From positions 1-64,000 of the forward strand of contig JAOAPN010000015.1 in assembly GCA_025462885.1 (NCBI GenBank): a DNA stretch of 64,000 nt. Direction: 5' to 3'. Under the pieces are notes generated by a model. That model did not search any database. It was not told where the DNA came from and worked only from the letters and a program-made list of their open reading frames with translations. Of the stretch, positions 25,492-34,188 are shown one piece after another. A program made the position numbers and the translations under genes. How positions within the stretch are numbered: the stretch's first letter is position 1; each line of letters opens with the position of its first letter. This DNA is from Acidobacteriaceae bacterium (GTDB lineage Bacteria > Acidobacteriota > Terriglobia > Terriglobales > Acidobacteriaceae).

Positions 25492-27482
25492 GCCGCCCGA
25501 TGCAGTTTCCCAAACGCTTTCCGTGGCTGATAGTCGCCATCGTGATGCTCACTGGGCTTCCGATCTTGCCGGTGGCGGCGTGGTTCTGGTTAGTGACCCC
25601 GCCGCTCCAGAACTATTACCTGATTACCTACCTCGACAGCACCGAGCGCGGGAGCCAGCCAGAGGCGACGACCAAGGTTGAGTGGTTGCTAAAGACAGCG
25701 CCGGGACGGAAACCGGAGGTGGCTTCGGGTGCCGATGTCGTCTCAGCGACCATCGGCAACGGGAACGAATTGCCTGTCAAACTTTCCTCGCGCGCCGTCG
25801 CCGACGGTTGGCGCGGAGTGGTTAAGACTGAGCCGCAGCAAGTCGAGTCCGCGAAGCTGGAGCGGTATCTGGAGGCCGAGATTTTCGACGGAAGAGGTAT
25901 CTGGAGAATGGTTCTGCAGCCGTTGTTTGCATGTGCGGCGGCGGTACTCTTTCTGCTGGGTTTGCGGGCGTGGTGGAAGACCAGGTCGAAGCATGAAGAG
26001 CGGCACGGACGGCGGACGAAGGGGCCGGAGTGGTCATCGCCGTTCATGTGGAACAGGGTAACGAAGGAAGACGGTATCCGCTTTCAATTGCAGTGGGGCG
26101 ACTCGCCCTCCAGGTGGAAGACTCGGCTTCCGTTTGGGCCGAGCTATCGCATTCCCCGCCGTCTGGAGTCTAGCCATATCATGCTCATGGGCGACACCGG
26201 CAGCGGCAAGTCCTCGGCCATCCGGCAGATTCTCCGGCAGGTCCAGGAGCGCGGCGAGACCGCCATCGTCTACGATCCGGCGATGGATTTTGTAGGCGAG
26301 TTCTACGATCCGAAGCGTGGCGACCTGATCCTGAATCCCCTTGACGCCAGGTGCCCATACTGGTCACTGGGTGCTGAGCTTCTACGAGAGGAAACCGCGA
26401 CGACTATCGCCGCCGCGTTCCTTCCAGATAAGGAGTACGAGAAGGCGTTCTTTACCGATGGTCCGCGCAGAATCCTGGCCCATCTTCTTAAGCAGAAGCC
26501 GCAGCCAAGGGACATTTTGAAGTGGATGTCCGACCCGGATCAGATGGCGCGGATGGCTAGGGGAACGCCACTTGCCGCGCTCATCGACCCCACCGCTCCG
26601 GCGCAGAGGGCGGGTGTTATTTCAAGCCTCAATATGGTTGCCGACAGTCTGGAGTTGCTACCTGAATATGACGATGCCAATCGTAAAACCTTCTCTACGG
26701 CCGAGTGGCACACCGAGCGCAAGCGGTGGGTGTTTCTGACCTCCAATCCCGGCTACCGGGAGAAGATTCTGCCTCTGCATTCCGTATGGCTCGACCTCTT
26801 TATTCTGCGCATGATGGGCTACTGCGAAGACCGCTATGCAAAGCCGGTATGGTTCGTCATCGACGAACTCGCCAGCCTCAATAAGCTGCCTCAACTCCAT
26901 ACCGCTGTCACCGAAAATCGCAAGTATGGCAACCCTGTAGTGCTGGGATTTCAAGGGCGCAGCCAGATGGAAAAGCGCTACGGCAAGGACGCCGAGGCAA
27001 TGCTCTCGCAGCCGGCGACCAAGGTGTTCTTCAAGACCTCCGAGCCCCGTGCCGCGAAATGGATCTCCGATGCCATCGGCGAAATAGAGGTCGAGCGGTT
27101 GAAGGAGTCGCGCAGCATGGGATTGTTGCGGAGCAAGAAGTCTTTCTCGCTGGAGATAGTCACCAAACCCCTCGTCATGGCCTCGGAAATCTCCGGCCTG
27201 GAGCCGCTGCGCGGCTTCATCAAGCAGGAGAATCGCGTCGTGCCAGTACGCTTCGCGCTGGCAAAGAAGAGGGGCAAGCAGCCGGGATTTATTGAGCGGA
27301 AGCTGTCTGAATTGATTCCGAGAATGAAGGTAGAAACGGCCCCGCCTATAGCCGTCGCGCCAACGAAATCGTCGACGAAAAAGCGGGTTGCTGCTGTCCA
27401 GGCGTCGCTCCCGCTGTCCCCGGCCACCGACCTCGAAGCGAAAGAGGTTTACGTCTGGGATGAGTCCAAGGGGATTGATTGA
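25488..27482 (+). CDS. Type IV coupling protein (VirD4/TrwB/TraD-like)
   Basis: A 664-residue inner-membrane ATPase that links the relaxosome to a type IV secretion channel. Two N-terminal membrane segments are visible: about residues 13-36 (WLIVAIVMLTGLPILPVAAW) and about 140-160 (LFACAAAVLFLLGLRAW), with a periplasmic loop between. The Walker A motif is GDTGSGKSSA (about 233-242) and Walker B is WFVIDELASL (about 455-464). The AAD and DNA-binding parts follow the TraD_N/TrwB layout. Adjacent mobilization genes in TrwA-TrwB-TrwC order support the role. No T4SS structural genes lie in the window. Confidence 0.93.
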   Translation: MSRPMQFPKRFPWLIVAIVMLTGLPILPVAAWFWLVTPPLQNYYLITYLDSTERGSQPEATTKVEWLLKTAPGRKPEVASGADVVSATIGNGNELPVKLSSRAVADGWRGVVKTEPQQVESAKLERYLEAEIFDGRGIWRMVLQPLFACAAAVLFLLGLRAWWKTRSKHEERHGRRTKGPEWSSPFMWNRVTKEDGIRFQLQWGDSPSRWKTRLPFGPSYRIPRRLESSHIMLMGDTGSGKSSAIRQILRQVQERGETAIVYDPAMDFVGEFYDPKRGDLILNPLDARCPYWSLGAELLREETATTIAAAFLPDKEYEKAFFTDGPRRILAHLLKQKPQPRDILKWMSDPDQMARMARGTPLAALIDPTAPAQRAGVISSLNMVADSLELLPEYDDANRKTFSTAEWHTERKRWVFLTSNPGYREKILPLHSVWLDLFILRMMGYCEDRYAKPVWFVIDELASLNKLPQLHTAVTENRKYGNPVVLGFQGRSQMEKRYGKDAEAMLSQPATKVFFKTSEPRAAKWISDAIGEIEVERLKESRSMGLLRSKKSFSLEIVTKPLVMASEISGLEPLRGFIKQENRVVPVRFALAKKRGKQPGFIERKLSELIPRMKVETAPPIAVAPTKSSTKKRVAAVQASLPLSPATDLEAKEVYVWDESKGID

Positions 27483-27549
27483 TCGACTATGGGACCCTCT
27501 TATAGAGGGCAACAGCTTGAGCAATTTACCCGCAATAATGAGGGAAGAC

Positions 27550-27993
27550 ATGACAGGTTATCGGCTTGTAAACAGTGTGCATGATCCGGTTGCAGTAGGA
27601 GCTTTTCTTGATAGAGGAAGCACCAAAAGCAAACAGAAAATCGCTGAGGGCATGTACTTTGCTCCATCCAGAGAAGACGCTCTGATTTTCGCAAACAAAT
27701 CGCATGGGCATACCTATTCTCACCTGTTGACATGTGAACTCATAGGGGTGAGCGAACAGGATGTTGTCGATCTTGTAGTAAGCCCCAATCTCATCGCTCA
27801 TTGGGTTCGTCGGCATGATTACCCAACTCGGAAAACCGCGACAGCAGCCTTTTGTCGAGACAACGGCAAGAAGGTAATTATCTGGCAATCACAGTCATCG
27901 CAGCTCTCCGAAACCTGGACGGAGATTTGTCTCCTCACTGAGTACATACCAAATACTGTGCTGATTACCCATGTCGAGGAATTGAAGGCCTGA
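27550..27993 (+). CDS. Unknown small protein between coupling protein and relaxase
   Basis: A 147-residue protein of unrecognised family. The motif pattern GMYFAPSREDALIFANKSHGHTYSHLLTCEL faintly recalls an ADP-ribosyltransferase-like fold, but no full active site can be shown. AGGGA before 27550 gives the best start. The stop abuts the relaxase ATG (TGA-ATG), so it is co-expressed. Its base composition is visibly more AT-rich than either neighbour, pointing to a later insertion into the mobilization operon. Entry exclusion, regulation or host interference are possible roles, none shown. Confidence 0.6.
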   Translation: MTGYRLVNSVHDPVAVGAFLDRGSTKSKQKIAEGMYFAPSREDALIFANKSHGHTYSHLLTCELIGVSEQDVVDLVVSPNLIAHWVRRHDYPTRKTATAAFCRDNGKKVIIWQSQSSQLSETWTEICLLTEYIPNTVLITHVEELKA

Positions 27994-30750
27994 ATGCTGT
28001 CCATCTCCAAACCGCTCTCGGCAGGTCAAGCGCGGACGTATCATGCGCGGGAGTTTGCTTCGAGCGAACAGAACTACTGGAGCCGCGACCAGCAAGGGCA
28101 TAGCGAGTGGCATGGGCGGCTATCCGGCGAGTGGGGACTCTCAGGAGCCGTGGGCGCGGAGCACTTCGCCCGTTTGAGCGAAGGCCAGCATCCGCAGACC
28201 GAGGCGCAGCTTGTTCGGCACCAGGTGTCGAAGACCTACGAGGGTAAGAATGGCAGGGAGATTACCTCGGTCGAACACCGCGCCGGGTGGGACGCGACGT
28301 TCTCCGCGCCAAAGTCCGTATCGCTGACGGCGCTGGTAGGCGGTGACGACCGGGTGCGGCAGGCGCACCGCGAGAGTGTCCGCGTGGCGCTCACTGAGTT
28401 GGAGCGGTACACCGAGGCGCGGATCGGCAACATTCGGGAGCCGGAGACGACGGGCAAGTTCGCCGCCGCGACCTTCGAGCACGACACCGCGCGACCGGTG
28501 GAGGGTTACGCCGCGCCGCAACTCCATACCCATGCGGTGATCTTCAACGTCACCGAACGCGAGAGCGGGCAGACCCGCTCCCTGCAACCGCAGGAGCTAT
28601 TCGCCTCGCAGAACTACGCGACCAACGTCTACCGATCGGAATTGGCCGTTCGGTTGAACGACCTCGGCTATAAGGTCGAGCGCGGCAAGTGGGGTGAGCC
28701 GCAGATCGCCGGGTACAGCAAAGAGTACCTTGCGTCCAACAGCTTGCGGCGGGAGCAGGTAAAGGACTACATCCGCGCCAACGGCATCGACGGGCCAGCC
28801 GCCGCACAGATTGCAGCGCACCGAACGCGGGACTCCAAAGAGTTGCTTTCGCCGGAAGAGGTGCTGCGGCAGCACCGCGAGCTGTCGGCGCAGTACGGCC
28901 ACCAGGCCGACCGCGTAGTTGCAGAGGCGCGGCAGCATGGACAAAATCACGAATCCCATCCGGGCAAGTCCGCCCAGGTGTCCGTGACCTATGCCCGCGA
29001 GCATCTCTTCGAGCGTTCGGCGGTGGAGAGCGGACGGTCGATCCTGACGGCGGCGCTCGACAGAGGCATGGGCGAGGCGAACTTCTCGCAGGTCCGGCAG
29101 GAGTTCGACCGCAGAACGCAGTCAGGTGAGTTCCGCACTGTCCAGCATGGGCCGAAGCATGAAGGCCAGCAGTATACGACCGCTGAGACGCTTCGCATGG
29201 AGCGCGAGACTATCGGCCATATGAAGGACGGCAACCAGCGCGGCTTCGCCGATCCCATGCTGGTAGACGGGAGAACTCGCATTGATACCGAGGAACGCCA
29301 CCCGGAGCTAAATACTGGACAGCGGCAAGCAGTCGATGAGGTGTTTCTGTCGCGGGAAAAGATAATCGGTTTGGATGGGGTCGCGGGCGCGGGGAAGACG
29401 ACTGCTTTGGCTGTGGTGCGCGAGGGAGCCGAGAATGCGGGGTATCGCGTGGAAGGTTTTGCGCCGACATCTCGCGCAGCGCAGAAGCTCGGCGAGGCCG
29501 GCATCGAGACAAAGACATTGCAAGCGCATCTTGCCCAAGGACAGAAAGTAGACACAGGGGAGAAGCGCCTCTATGTGGTGGACGAAAGTTCTCTCGCCTC
29601 GACTCGGCAGATGCACGAGTTCGTCAGCCGTCTCCATCCGAGTGAGCGCGTTCTATTGGTCGGTGATACCCGCCAGCATGAGTCCGTCGAGGCCGGTCGC
29701 ATCTTCGCCCAGCTACAAGAAGCCGGGATGAAGACTATAAGGCTGGATGAGATCGTTCGTCAGAAAGACCCGGAGTTAAAACAGACAGTCGAGCAGCTTG
29801 CGCGTGGCGAGGTTGGCTTGGCGATTGCGGGCTTGGATCGGCAGGGACGAATTCATGAGGTCAGAGGCCCGGAGGAGCGCATCGCCGCCATCGCCAAAGA
29901 GTATGCGAAGTCGCCGGAGAACACGCTGGTTGTCTCACCCGACAACCGCTCCCGTACCGAGATCAATCAAGCGATCCATACCGAGTTGCAAGCCAAGGGC
30001 GTTGTCGGGAAGGAAGAGCACCAGACCAAGGTTCTTGTCCCACGCCAAGACCTCACCGGAGCCGACCGCATGTGGGCCGCTCGTTACACCGAGGGTGATG
30101 TGTTGCGCTACAGCCGAACCTCTAAGGAGACCGGCATTCCTAAAGGCGAGTATGCGCGGGTGACACAAGTCGATGCTCCGAACAATCGGCTCACCGTGGA
30201 ACTGAAAGACGGAACTGAGAAGAGCTACGATCCACGCCGTCAGCAAGGCGTGTCTGTCTATCGTGAGCAAGAGCGGGCGTTCTCTACCGGAGACCGGGTG
30301 CAGCTCACCGCTCCCGTGTTGGAGATGAAGCTGGCGAACCGTGAGCTTGGCACCGTGGAGCGCATCGCCGAGGGGCGTATGTCCGTCAAGATGGACGGAG
30401 GCCGTGAGGTGCAGCTTGACCCTGTGAAGCATCCGCACCTTGACCACGGCTACGCCGTGACCAGCCATTCCAGCCAGGGGCAGACCGCTGACCGGGTACT
30501 TATCAACGTGGACACTGAGCTTGGAGCGAAAGACCTGCTTAACAACCGCATGGCGTATGTCTCGGTTTCTCGTGGTGCCTATGACGCGCAACTCTTCACA
30601 GATAGTCGAGAGAAGCTCGGCTCGGCGCTCGGCCATGATGTCTCGCACACAAGCGCACATACGCCGGACCCGAAGCCGCCGCAGCGTGAGCTTGCAGAGG
30701 CACCCAAGCAGGAGAAGAGCCAGGGCTTGGACATTGGATTGAGCCTCTGA
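27994..30750 (+). CDS. MobF-family relaxase/helicase (TraI/TrwC-like)
   Basis: A 918-residue two-domain conjugation enzyme. The N-terminal relaxase domain (about residues 1-300) has the histidine cluster in PQLHTHAVIFN (about 174-184) and candidate catalytic tyrosines near residue 15 and 28. The RecD2-like helicase domain holds Walker A GVAGAGKTT (about 462-470), Walker B VVDESSL (about 527) and the C-terminal motif TSHSSQGQTADRV (about 820). It nicks oriT and unwinds the strand for transfer. The length is near TrwC (966). It follows a small unknown gene in the same operon. Confidence 0.95.
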   Translation: MLSISKPLSAGQARTYHAREFASSEQNYWSRDQQGHSEWHGRLSGEWGLSGAVGAEHFARLSEGQHPQTEAQLVRHQVSKTYEGKNGREITSVEHRAGWDATFSAPKSVSLTALVGGDDRVRQAHRESVRVALTELERYTEARIGNIREPETTGKFAAATFEHDTARPVEGYAAPQLHTHAVIFNVTERESGQTRSLQPQELFASQNYATNVYRSELAVRLNDLGYKVERGKWGEPQIAGYSKEYLASNSLRREQVKDYIRANGIDGPAAAQIAAHRTRDSKELLSPEEVLRQHRELSAQYGHQADRVVAEARQHGQNHESHPGKSAQVSVTYAREHLFERSAVESGRSILTAALDRGMGEANFSQVRQEFDRRTQSGEFRTVQHGPKHEGQQYTTAETLRMERETIGHMKDGNQRGFADPMLVDGRTRIDTEERHPELNTGQRQAVDEVFLSREKIIGLDGVAGAGKTTALAVVREGAENAGYRVEGFAPTSRAAQKLGEAGIETKTLQAHLAQGQKVDTGEKRLYVVDESSLASTRQMHEFVSRLHPSERVLLVGDTRQHESVEAGRIFAQLQEAGMKTIRLDEIVRQKDPELKQTVEQLARGEVGLAIAGLDRQGRIHEVRGPEERIAAIAKEYAKSPENTLVVSPDNRSRTEINQAIHTELQAKGVVGKEEHQTKVLVPRQDLTGADRMWAARYTEGDVLRYSRTSKETGIPKGEYARVTQVDAPNNRLTVELKDGTEKSYDPRRQQGVSVYREQERAFSTGDRVQLTAPVLEMKLANRELGTVERIAEGRMSVKMDGGREVQLDPVKHPHLDHGYAVTSHSSQGQTADRVLINVDTELGAKDLLNNRMAYVSVSRGAYDAQLFTDSREKLGSALGHDVSHTSAHTPDPKPPQRELAEAPKQEKSQGLDIGLSL

Positions 30751-30911
30751 GCCTGCCCATGTGTGCGGCTCACCCCTCTCTCGGCTCTTGAAGTGCGAAA
30801 CACTAGCCAAAAGAGAAGGTGTGCGATGATGGCAAAGGCGGCATTATTTACACATAAACTTACACAGTTCACAATTCTGAAAGCTTAACTATCTATATTT
30901 CAGTAATTTAC
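30751..30911. other. Short spacer between relaxase and att repeat
   Basis: 160 bp of mostly AT-rich DNA at the end of the element. No gene was seen beyond a 20-codon frame with weak support. Confidence 0.4.
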
Positions 30912-30986
30912 CGGCAGACACAGCGGACTTAAAATCCGCAGACCCGAAACGGTCGTGGGGGTTCAAGTCCCCCTCCGGGCACCATA
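30912..30986 (+). repeat. Partial tRNA-Leu(UAA) 3' segment, attachment site (left, junction of two elements)
   Basis: From the D-loop end (GGCAGACAC) through anticodon stem-loop with UAA (CTTAAAA loop, stem GCGGA/TCCGC), variable arm, T-arm and CCA, the sequence is a tRNA-Leu. The first about 17 bases, including the acceptor 5' strand and D-stem 5' strand, are missing, so it is not a working tRNA. Positions 30925-30986 repeat at 38585-38646 with one mismatch. This is the left boundary of the second element and the right boundary of the first. Confidence 0.85.
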
Positions 30987-31019
30987 AGTCATTCAATATA
31001 AGTAACTTGATGGATAAGG

Positions 31020-32147
31020 CTAGGCGGCCCTATTGATTGGCTTAGGTGCTGATTGGGCTTTGGTGCTGTTCTGGTGCTGATCTGCTTCTCTGGTGCTAGT
31101 GAGAAGATGAACGGCTTGCTGAAACTCCGACATTCGGCGCAATGCATCCATCTCACTGTCCTGACTAAGGTGGGCATAACGGCTGGTCATGGCAATAGTC
31201 TTATGACCAGCGAGCTTCTGGACAATGCCTAAGCCGACTCCGGCCATGACGAGACGACTCACGAATGTATGCCGCAAGTCGTGCCAGCGGAACCCTTCGA
31301 TCTTGGCATCTGTGAGTACAGGGCCGAACCAGTTATGGAAGACGCTCATCTGTCGTCCATAGCAATTCAGGAAGACATAGGGACTGTCTGATATGGCGTC
31401 TCTCTTTGCAAGCATCAGGGCTGCGAGCGCAGCATCGTTGAGGGTGATGTGTCGCGTCGTCCCGTTCTTGCTGAGGTCGATGATGATCTGTCTACGATCT
31501 AGGTCGACATGATCCCACTTGAGATTGAATTGTTCCCCTGCTCGCATACCGGTGTTGAGCGCCACGTCAAGGGCCGGGATGTTTAGAGGACACCGAACGG
31601 CCATGACTGCCCGAATGCGCGTCTCTTCCTCTGGTCGTAGCCAACGAATGCGGCCGTTATTCTCTGCCCTCTGGGTCACGGCTCGGGCTGGGTTCACCGA
31701 GACGATCTGGTTCCTAATTCCTTGACGGTATACAAGCGAGAGGAGAGCTCGGTACCTATTGGCGGTGGCAGGGGTCCGGGTGTTTGCATTCAGCCACGCT
31801 TCTATCTCTTTAGGCTTGATGGTCTCGGCCTTCAGTGTCCCGAAATCTCTAACTAGAGGCTTGAGGCGGGCTTCGTCGTCAGTCCAGCTACGCTTATGTA
31901 CCTTGCTCCATTCCAATGCGTCCCCGGCCAGTTCTGCGAAGGTGACAGCTATCTTCCTGAAGTTGTCCGGCATCTTGACGCCCTGAAGGGCTTCGGTCTT
32001 TCTCTGACGGTGAAGGTTGACCGCCTGTCGATAGGTTCCGGCATACTCGCGCCGATACCGCTTGTCTGAATCGGTGTACCTGATCCACCACTTGTCATCC
32101 CCCGGAACTTTCTCGAAGATGCCGCGTTGCTTGTCTCTCTCTTTCAA
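31020..32147 (-). CDS. Tyrosine-type site-specific integrase
   Basis: A 375-residue phage-type integrase. The N-terminal SAM-like core-binding domain covers about residues 65-150. The catalytic domain shows all residues: R202 (NTGMRAGEQ), K227 (SKNGTTRH), H289-x-x-R292 (WHDLRHT), H315 (LAGHK) and the nucleophile Y324 (SRYAHL). It reads towards the tRNA-Leu repeat only 36 bp away, the usual placement. Its C-terminal codons contain four GGTGCT repeats, probable arm sites. A 15-bp palindrome lies 26 bp upstream of its start and may control it. Confidence 0.96.
   Translation of the reverse strand: MKERDKQRGIFEKVPGDDKWWIRYTDSDKRYRREYAGTYRQAVNLHRQRKTEALQGVKMPDNFRKIAVTFAELAGDALEWSKVHKRSWTDDEARLKPLVRDFGTLKAETIKPKEIEAWLNANTRTPATANRYRALLSLVYRQGIRNQIVSVNPARAVTQRAENNGRIRWLRPEEETRIRAVMAVRCPLNIPALDVALNTGMRAGEQFNLKWDHVDLDRRQIIIDLSKNGTTRHITLNDAALAALMLAKRDAISDSPYVFLNCYGRQMSVFHNWFGPVLTDAKIEGFRWHDLRHTFVSRLVMAGVGLGIVQKLAGHKTIAMTSRYAHLSQDSEMDALRRMSEFQQAVHLLTSTREADQHQNSTKAQSAPKPINRAA
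31045..31097 (+). repeat. Arm-type GGTGCT repeats, left end
   Basis: Four direct GGTGCT hexamers start at 31045, 31062, 31073 and 31092, inside the 3' end of the integrase gene. The pair at 31062/31073 has the same 11-bp spacing and similar flanks (ATCTGCTT) as the right-end pair at 38418/38429. Confidence 0.55.
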
Positions 32148-32172
32148 TGCTCGCCTCTTTCACGGTCGGATT

Positions 32173-32187
32173 CTGCACAGTGTGCAG
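32173..32187. promoter_or_regulatory. 15-bp palindrome, copy 1 (integrase promoter)
   Basis: CTGCACAGTGTGCAG is a perfect palindrome around a central base. It lies 26 bp upstream of the integrase start. An identical copy is at 38390-38404 near the other end of the element. Confidence 0.6.
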
Positions 32188-32208
32188 TACAAGATTAATT
32201 CAGTCTGG

Positions 32209-33000
32209 TTAGACCGTGATTCCATCGGAGCCATACGGGACGCCGACGTAGGGGACATAGGCGATCCTAGAGGGAATGCGCTCTAGGATGTGTGGCTCCT
32301 CCCCGGAGTTCCTCGGGTTGCGATTGTGTGAGTTTTCTTCGGGCGTCACCCAGCGGCAGTTTCCCTTGATGTAATGTCCGTTGGTGTTTATACGATCTAG
32401 CTGCAAGCCAGTTGGCGTCTCGCCCATCTGCTCCAGGAATGTCTTGAAGTCTTTCCACATTGGGTCGAAGTCGACACCCCGGCCCCCATAGCGATCCCAG
32501 TACTTGTGCTCAGTGTCTCGGCATCTGCGCTTCATATCCCGCCAGCATTGACGGGTCTTCCTATAGGCGAGGCTGGTGGTGGGTTTCCTCCCCCGGCCCT
32601 TGCCCGCATTCTGCCTCCTGCCCTTCAGATAGTCGGCGGTGCTGATAGATACGAACCGCGCCCCCCTCAAGCAAACCCAGTGACCTCTCGTAGGATCGCC
32701 CCCGGATTCCTTAGCTGGAATCCAACAGATAGGGAGCAGACCCCACTTGCTACGGTGCATGAAGATACTGTTGTGCTCTTCTGGTACAGCTCTGGCGGCT
32801 TTCACAACGTGGCCGCAGGACTTGGACAGGCCCTTCTTTAGGTTGTTGTCCAGAACTTCGACAACTTCCCCACACGAGCACCGGCACATCCATCTAGTTC
32901 GCCCATTGATGGTCTTCCCCTTATCAATGACTGTCAGAAGGGAGAAGACATCCCCTATCTGAATCTTCCATCTCATAGGCTTACTGTCATTGGTGGTCAT
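32209..33000 (-). CDS. HNH-like/zinc-ribbon phage-type protein
   Basis: A 263-residue protein. An N-terminal zinc-ribbon region reads GDVFSLLTVID then WMCRCSCGEVVEV and KSCGH (cysteine set C-x-C and C). The C-terminal part YWDRYGGRGVDFDPMW then FLEQMGETPTG, LDRINTNGHYIKGNCRWVTPEEN is the pattern of phage AP2/HNH-associated proteins, often linked to homing endonucleases. No complete HNH His-Asn-His set was confirmed. The start at 33000 is chosen because upstream codons look non-coding; ribosome sites are poor. It lies behind the integrase in the same direction. Confidence 0.65.
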   Translation of the reverse strand: MTTNDSKPMRWKIQIGDVFSLLTVIDKGKTINGRTRWMCRCSCGEVVEVLDNNLKKGLSKSCGHVVKAARAVPEEHNSIFMHRSKWGLLPICWIPAKESGGDPTRGHWVCLRGARFVSISTADYLKGRRQNAGKGRGRKPTTSLAYRKTRQCWRDMKRRCRDTEHKYWDRYGGRGVDFDPMWKDFKTFLEQMGETPTGLQLDRINTNGHYIKGNCRWVTPEENSHNRNPRNSGEEPHILERIPSRIAYVPYVGVPYGSDGITV

Positions 33001-33204
33001 AGGTGATAGGAGATTCCGGGGTGGTGACTGAGGGGAATACGCAGGGAGAGCGGCTGTGTCGGTACTCAGTAGTGACAGGGTAGAAAGCATAGTAGTGCGT
33101 CGTATATACAAGGAAGGTTCAAAACCCGCCAAACTTGGCAATCTGCTGCACGGCGTGACGTGAGTAGAGACACGAATCCCTCAGGACGAAGAGGGATTCA
33201 CTCA

Positions 33205-33417
33205 TTACGCTGCGATCCTGAAATTAGGCTGGTCGATCTTTGCGAAACGTTCCAACTCACCCCTCGAAATGAGTGTGCGACGACCGATCCGAGTCACTGA
33301 GAGACGGTTGGCGTCGATCGCATAGGTCACGGTACGAGGGCTGACAGAGAGCAGTTGCGCGGCCTCGTCACGAGAAAAAAGAAGACGTTCATTGGTGGGG
33401 ATGCGGCTTGCGATCAT
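33205..33417 (-). CDS. Excisionase-like helix-turn-helix protein
   Basis: A 70-residue MerR-like/HTH_17 protein: LLFSRDEAAQLLSVSPRTVTYAIDANRLSVTRIGRRTLISRGELERFAK. This is the form of excisionases and directionality factors that bend the att DNA and promote excision. It shares direction with the integrase and lies upstream of it. It probably controls excision of the 7.66-kb element. Confidence 0.85.
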   Translation of the reverse strand: MIASRIPTNERLLFSRDEAAQLLSVSPRTVTYAIDANRLSVTRIGRRTLISRGELERFAKIDQPNFRIAA

Positions 33418-33540
33418 GGGTAATTCTCCGGTGTTGCGGCTGGCTGCCTCCCGACACTAACACGGGTTGCAAGGATTGAAACTAGGATGGCTAGGAACCC
33501 TAGGAATAATTTATGGAGGCTATTTGAGATAGCTCTAGGA

Positions 33541-33726
33541 CTAGGAATTGATGGTGCCGGTTCCCCCGGCGCTGGGGGCAGACTGGACGCGCTGGAGACT
33601 GGTGGCGACATTCTGCCCGAGGGTGGAGCCGGTGGTGGGTCTTGAGATGTTGGAGTTCGATGGTCGCGACAGAAAGCGGTCGGTCGCCTTTAGGATGGGA
33701 ATTCCGTTTCTATTCAACTTCGGCAT
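33541..33726 (-). CDS. Small hypothetical protein
   Basis: A 61-residue polar protein, Ser/Thr/Asn-rich (NRNGIPILKATDRFLSRPSNSNISRPTTG), of no known family. AAAGG precedes the ATG at a good distance. It is the second of two tandem small frames with the same ribosome-site style. Plausible but unsupported by homology. Confidence 0.4.
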   Translation of the reverse strand: MPKLNRNGIPILKATDRFLSRPSNSNISRPTTGSTLGQNVATSLQRVQSAPSAGGTGTINS

Positions 33727-33741
33727 GGTGGGCCTTTCTGG

Positions 33742-33846
33742 TTATCGGGGTCTGGCGGTGGGTGTGTAGATCGGAGCGGAGACGGGGGCGATCGTAGCGG
33801 TCAACGGCGCGGAGGGTATGGTAGCGATTGGTCGGTTCTGTCCCAT
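33742..33846 (-). CDS. 34-codon small frame with strong ribosome site
   Basis: A frame of 34 residues starting at the ATG at 33846 (MGQNRPIATIPSAP...) behind AGAAAGGAACC. The protein is Pro/Ala/Thr rich. It precedes the frame at 33541-33726, which starts behind a similar AGAAAGGCC. Coding status is uncertain. Confidence 0.35.
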   Translation of the reverse strand: MGQNRPIATIPSAPLTATIAPVSAPIYTPTARPR

Positions 33847-34062
33847 GTGGAAGGTTCCTTTCTGAAAGGTGTAGACATCGGTGGGAGTCATAGCTTTCCC
33901 ACGATCCCGACGCGCCTAACCCATAAAGACCGAGCGCCCTACCATGCCCCTCTAGGTGAGAGGACGGGGCGGGTAGGAGGTTTGGGATAGGTGGGGGTGC
34001 TCGCCTGGTCGAGGGTGTTCTCTCCCTATGTGGTTGATACAAGGTGAGAGATGTGTCTTTCT

Positions 34063-34074
34063 TGGGTATACCCA
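34063..34074. promoter_or_regulatory. 12-bp palindrome
   Basis: TGGGTATACCCA, perfect, in the divergent regulatory region of element 2. Possible operator for an element repressor or the resolvase. Confidence 0.4.
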
Positions 34075-34132
34075 TAGCAGACACACCGAGAGGGGCTTAT
34101 ATATGTCTTTCTAGGGTCGCGAAAGATAATGA

Positions 34133-34161
34133 TTGACACGTTCCCGATTGAGTCTTAGAGT
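34133..34161 (+). promoter_or_regulatory. Sigma70-type promoter for the resolvase gene
   Basis: TTGACA at 34133-34138, 17-bp spacer, TAGAGT at 34156-34161. It lies 28 bp ahead of the resolvase ATG. Confidence 0.6.
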
Positions 34162-34188
34162 CATGCGAGACACATCGAGGTTACACAC

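Larger units (their letters stand above)
33847..34188. promoter_or_regulatory. Divergent regulatory region of element 2
   Basis: 342 bp between the minus-strand small frames and the plus-strand resolvase. It contains the 12-bp palindrome TGGGTATACCCA (34063-34074) and the sigma70 promoter at 34133-34161. Repeated short blocks (GTGTCTTT/AGACACA) could be resolvase sites, but none is certain. Confidence 0.5.

Noticed and set aside
29935..30810. 291-codon minus-strand frame within the relaxase gene
   Set aside because: Antisense shadow of a well-supported helicase domain.
30912..30984. Functional tRNA-Leu gene
   Set aside because: The acceptor 5' strand and the D-stem 5' strand are missing; it is an attachment-site remnant.
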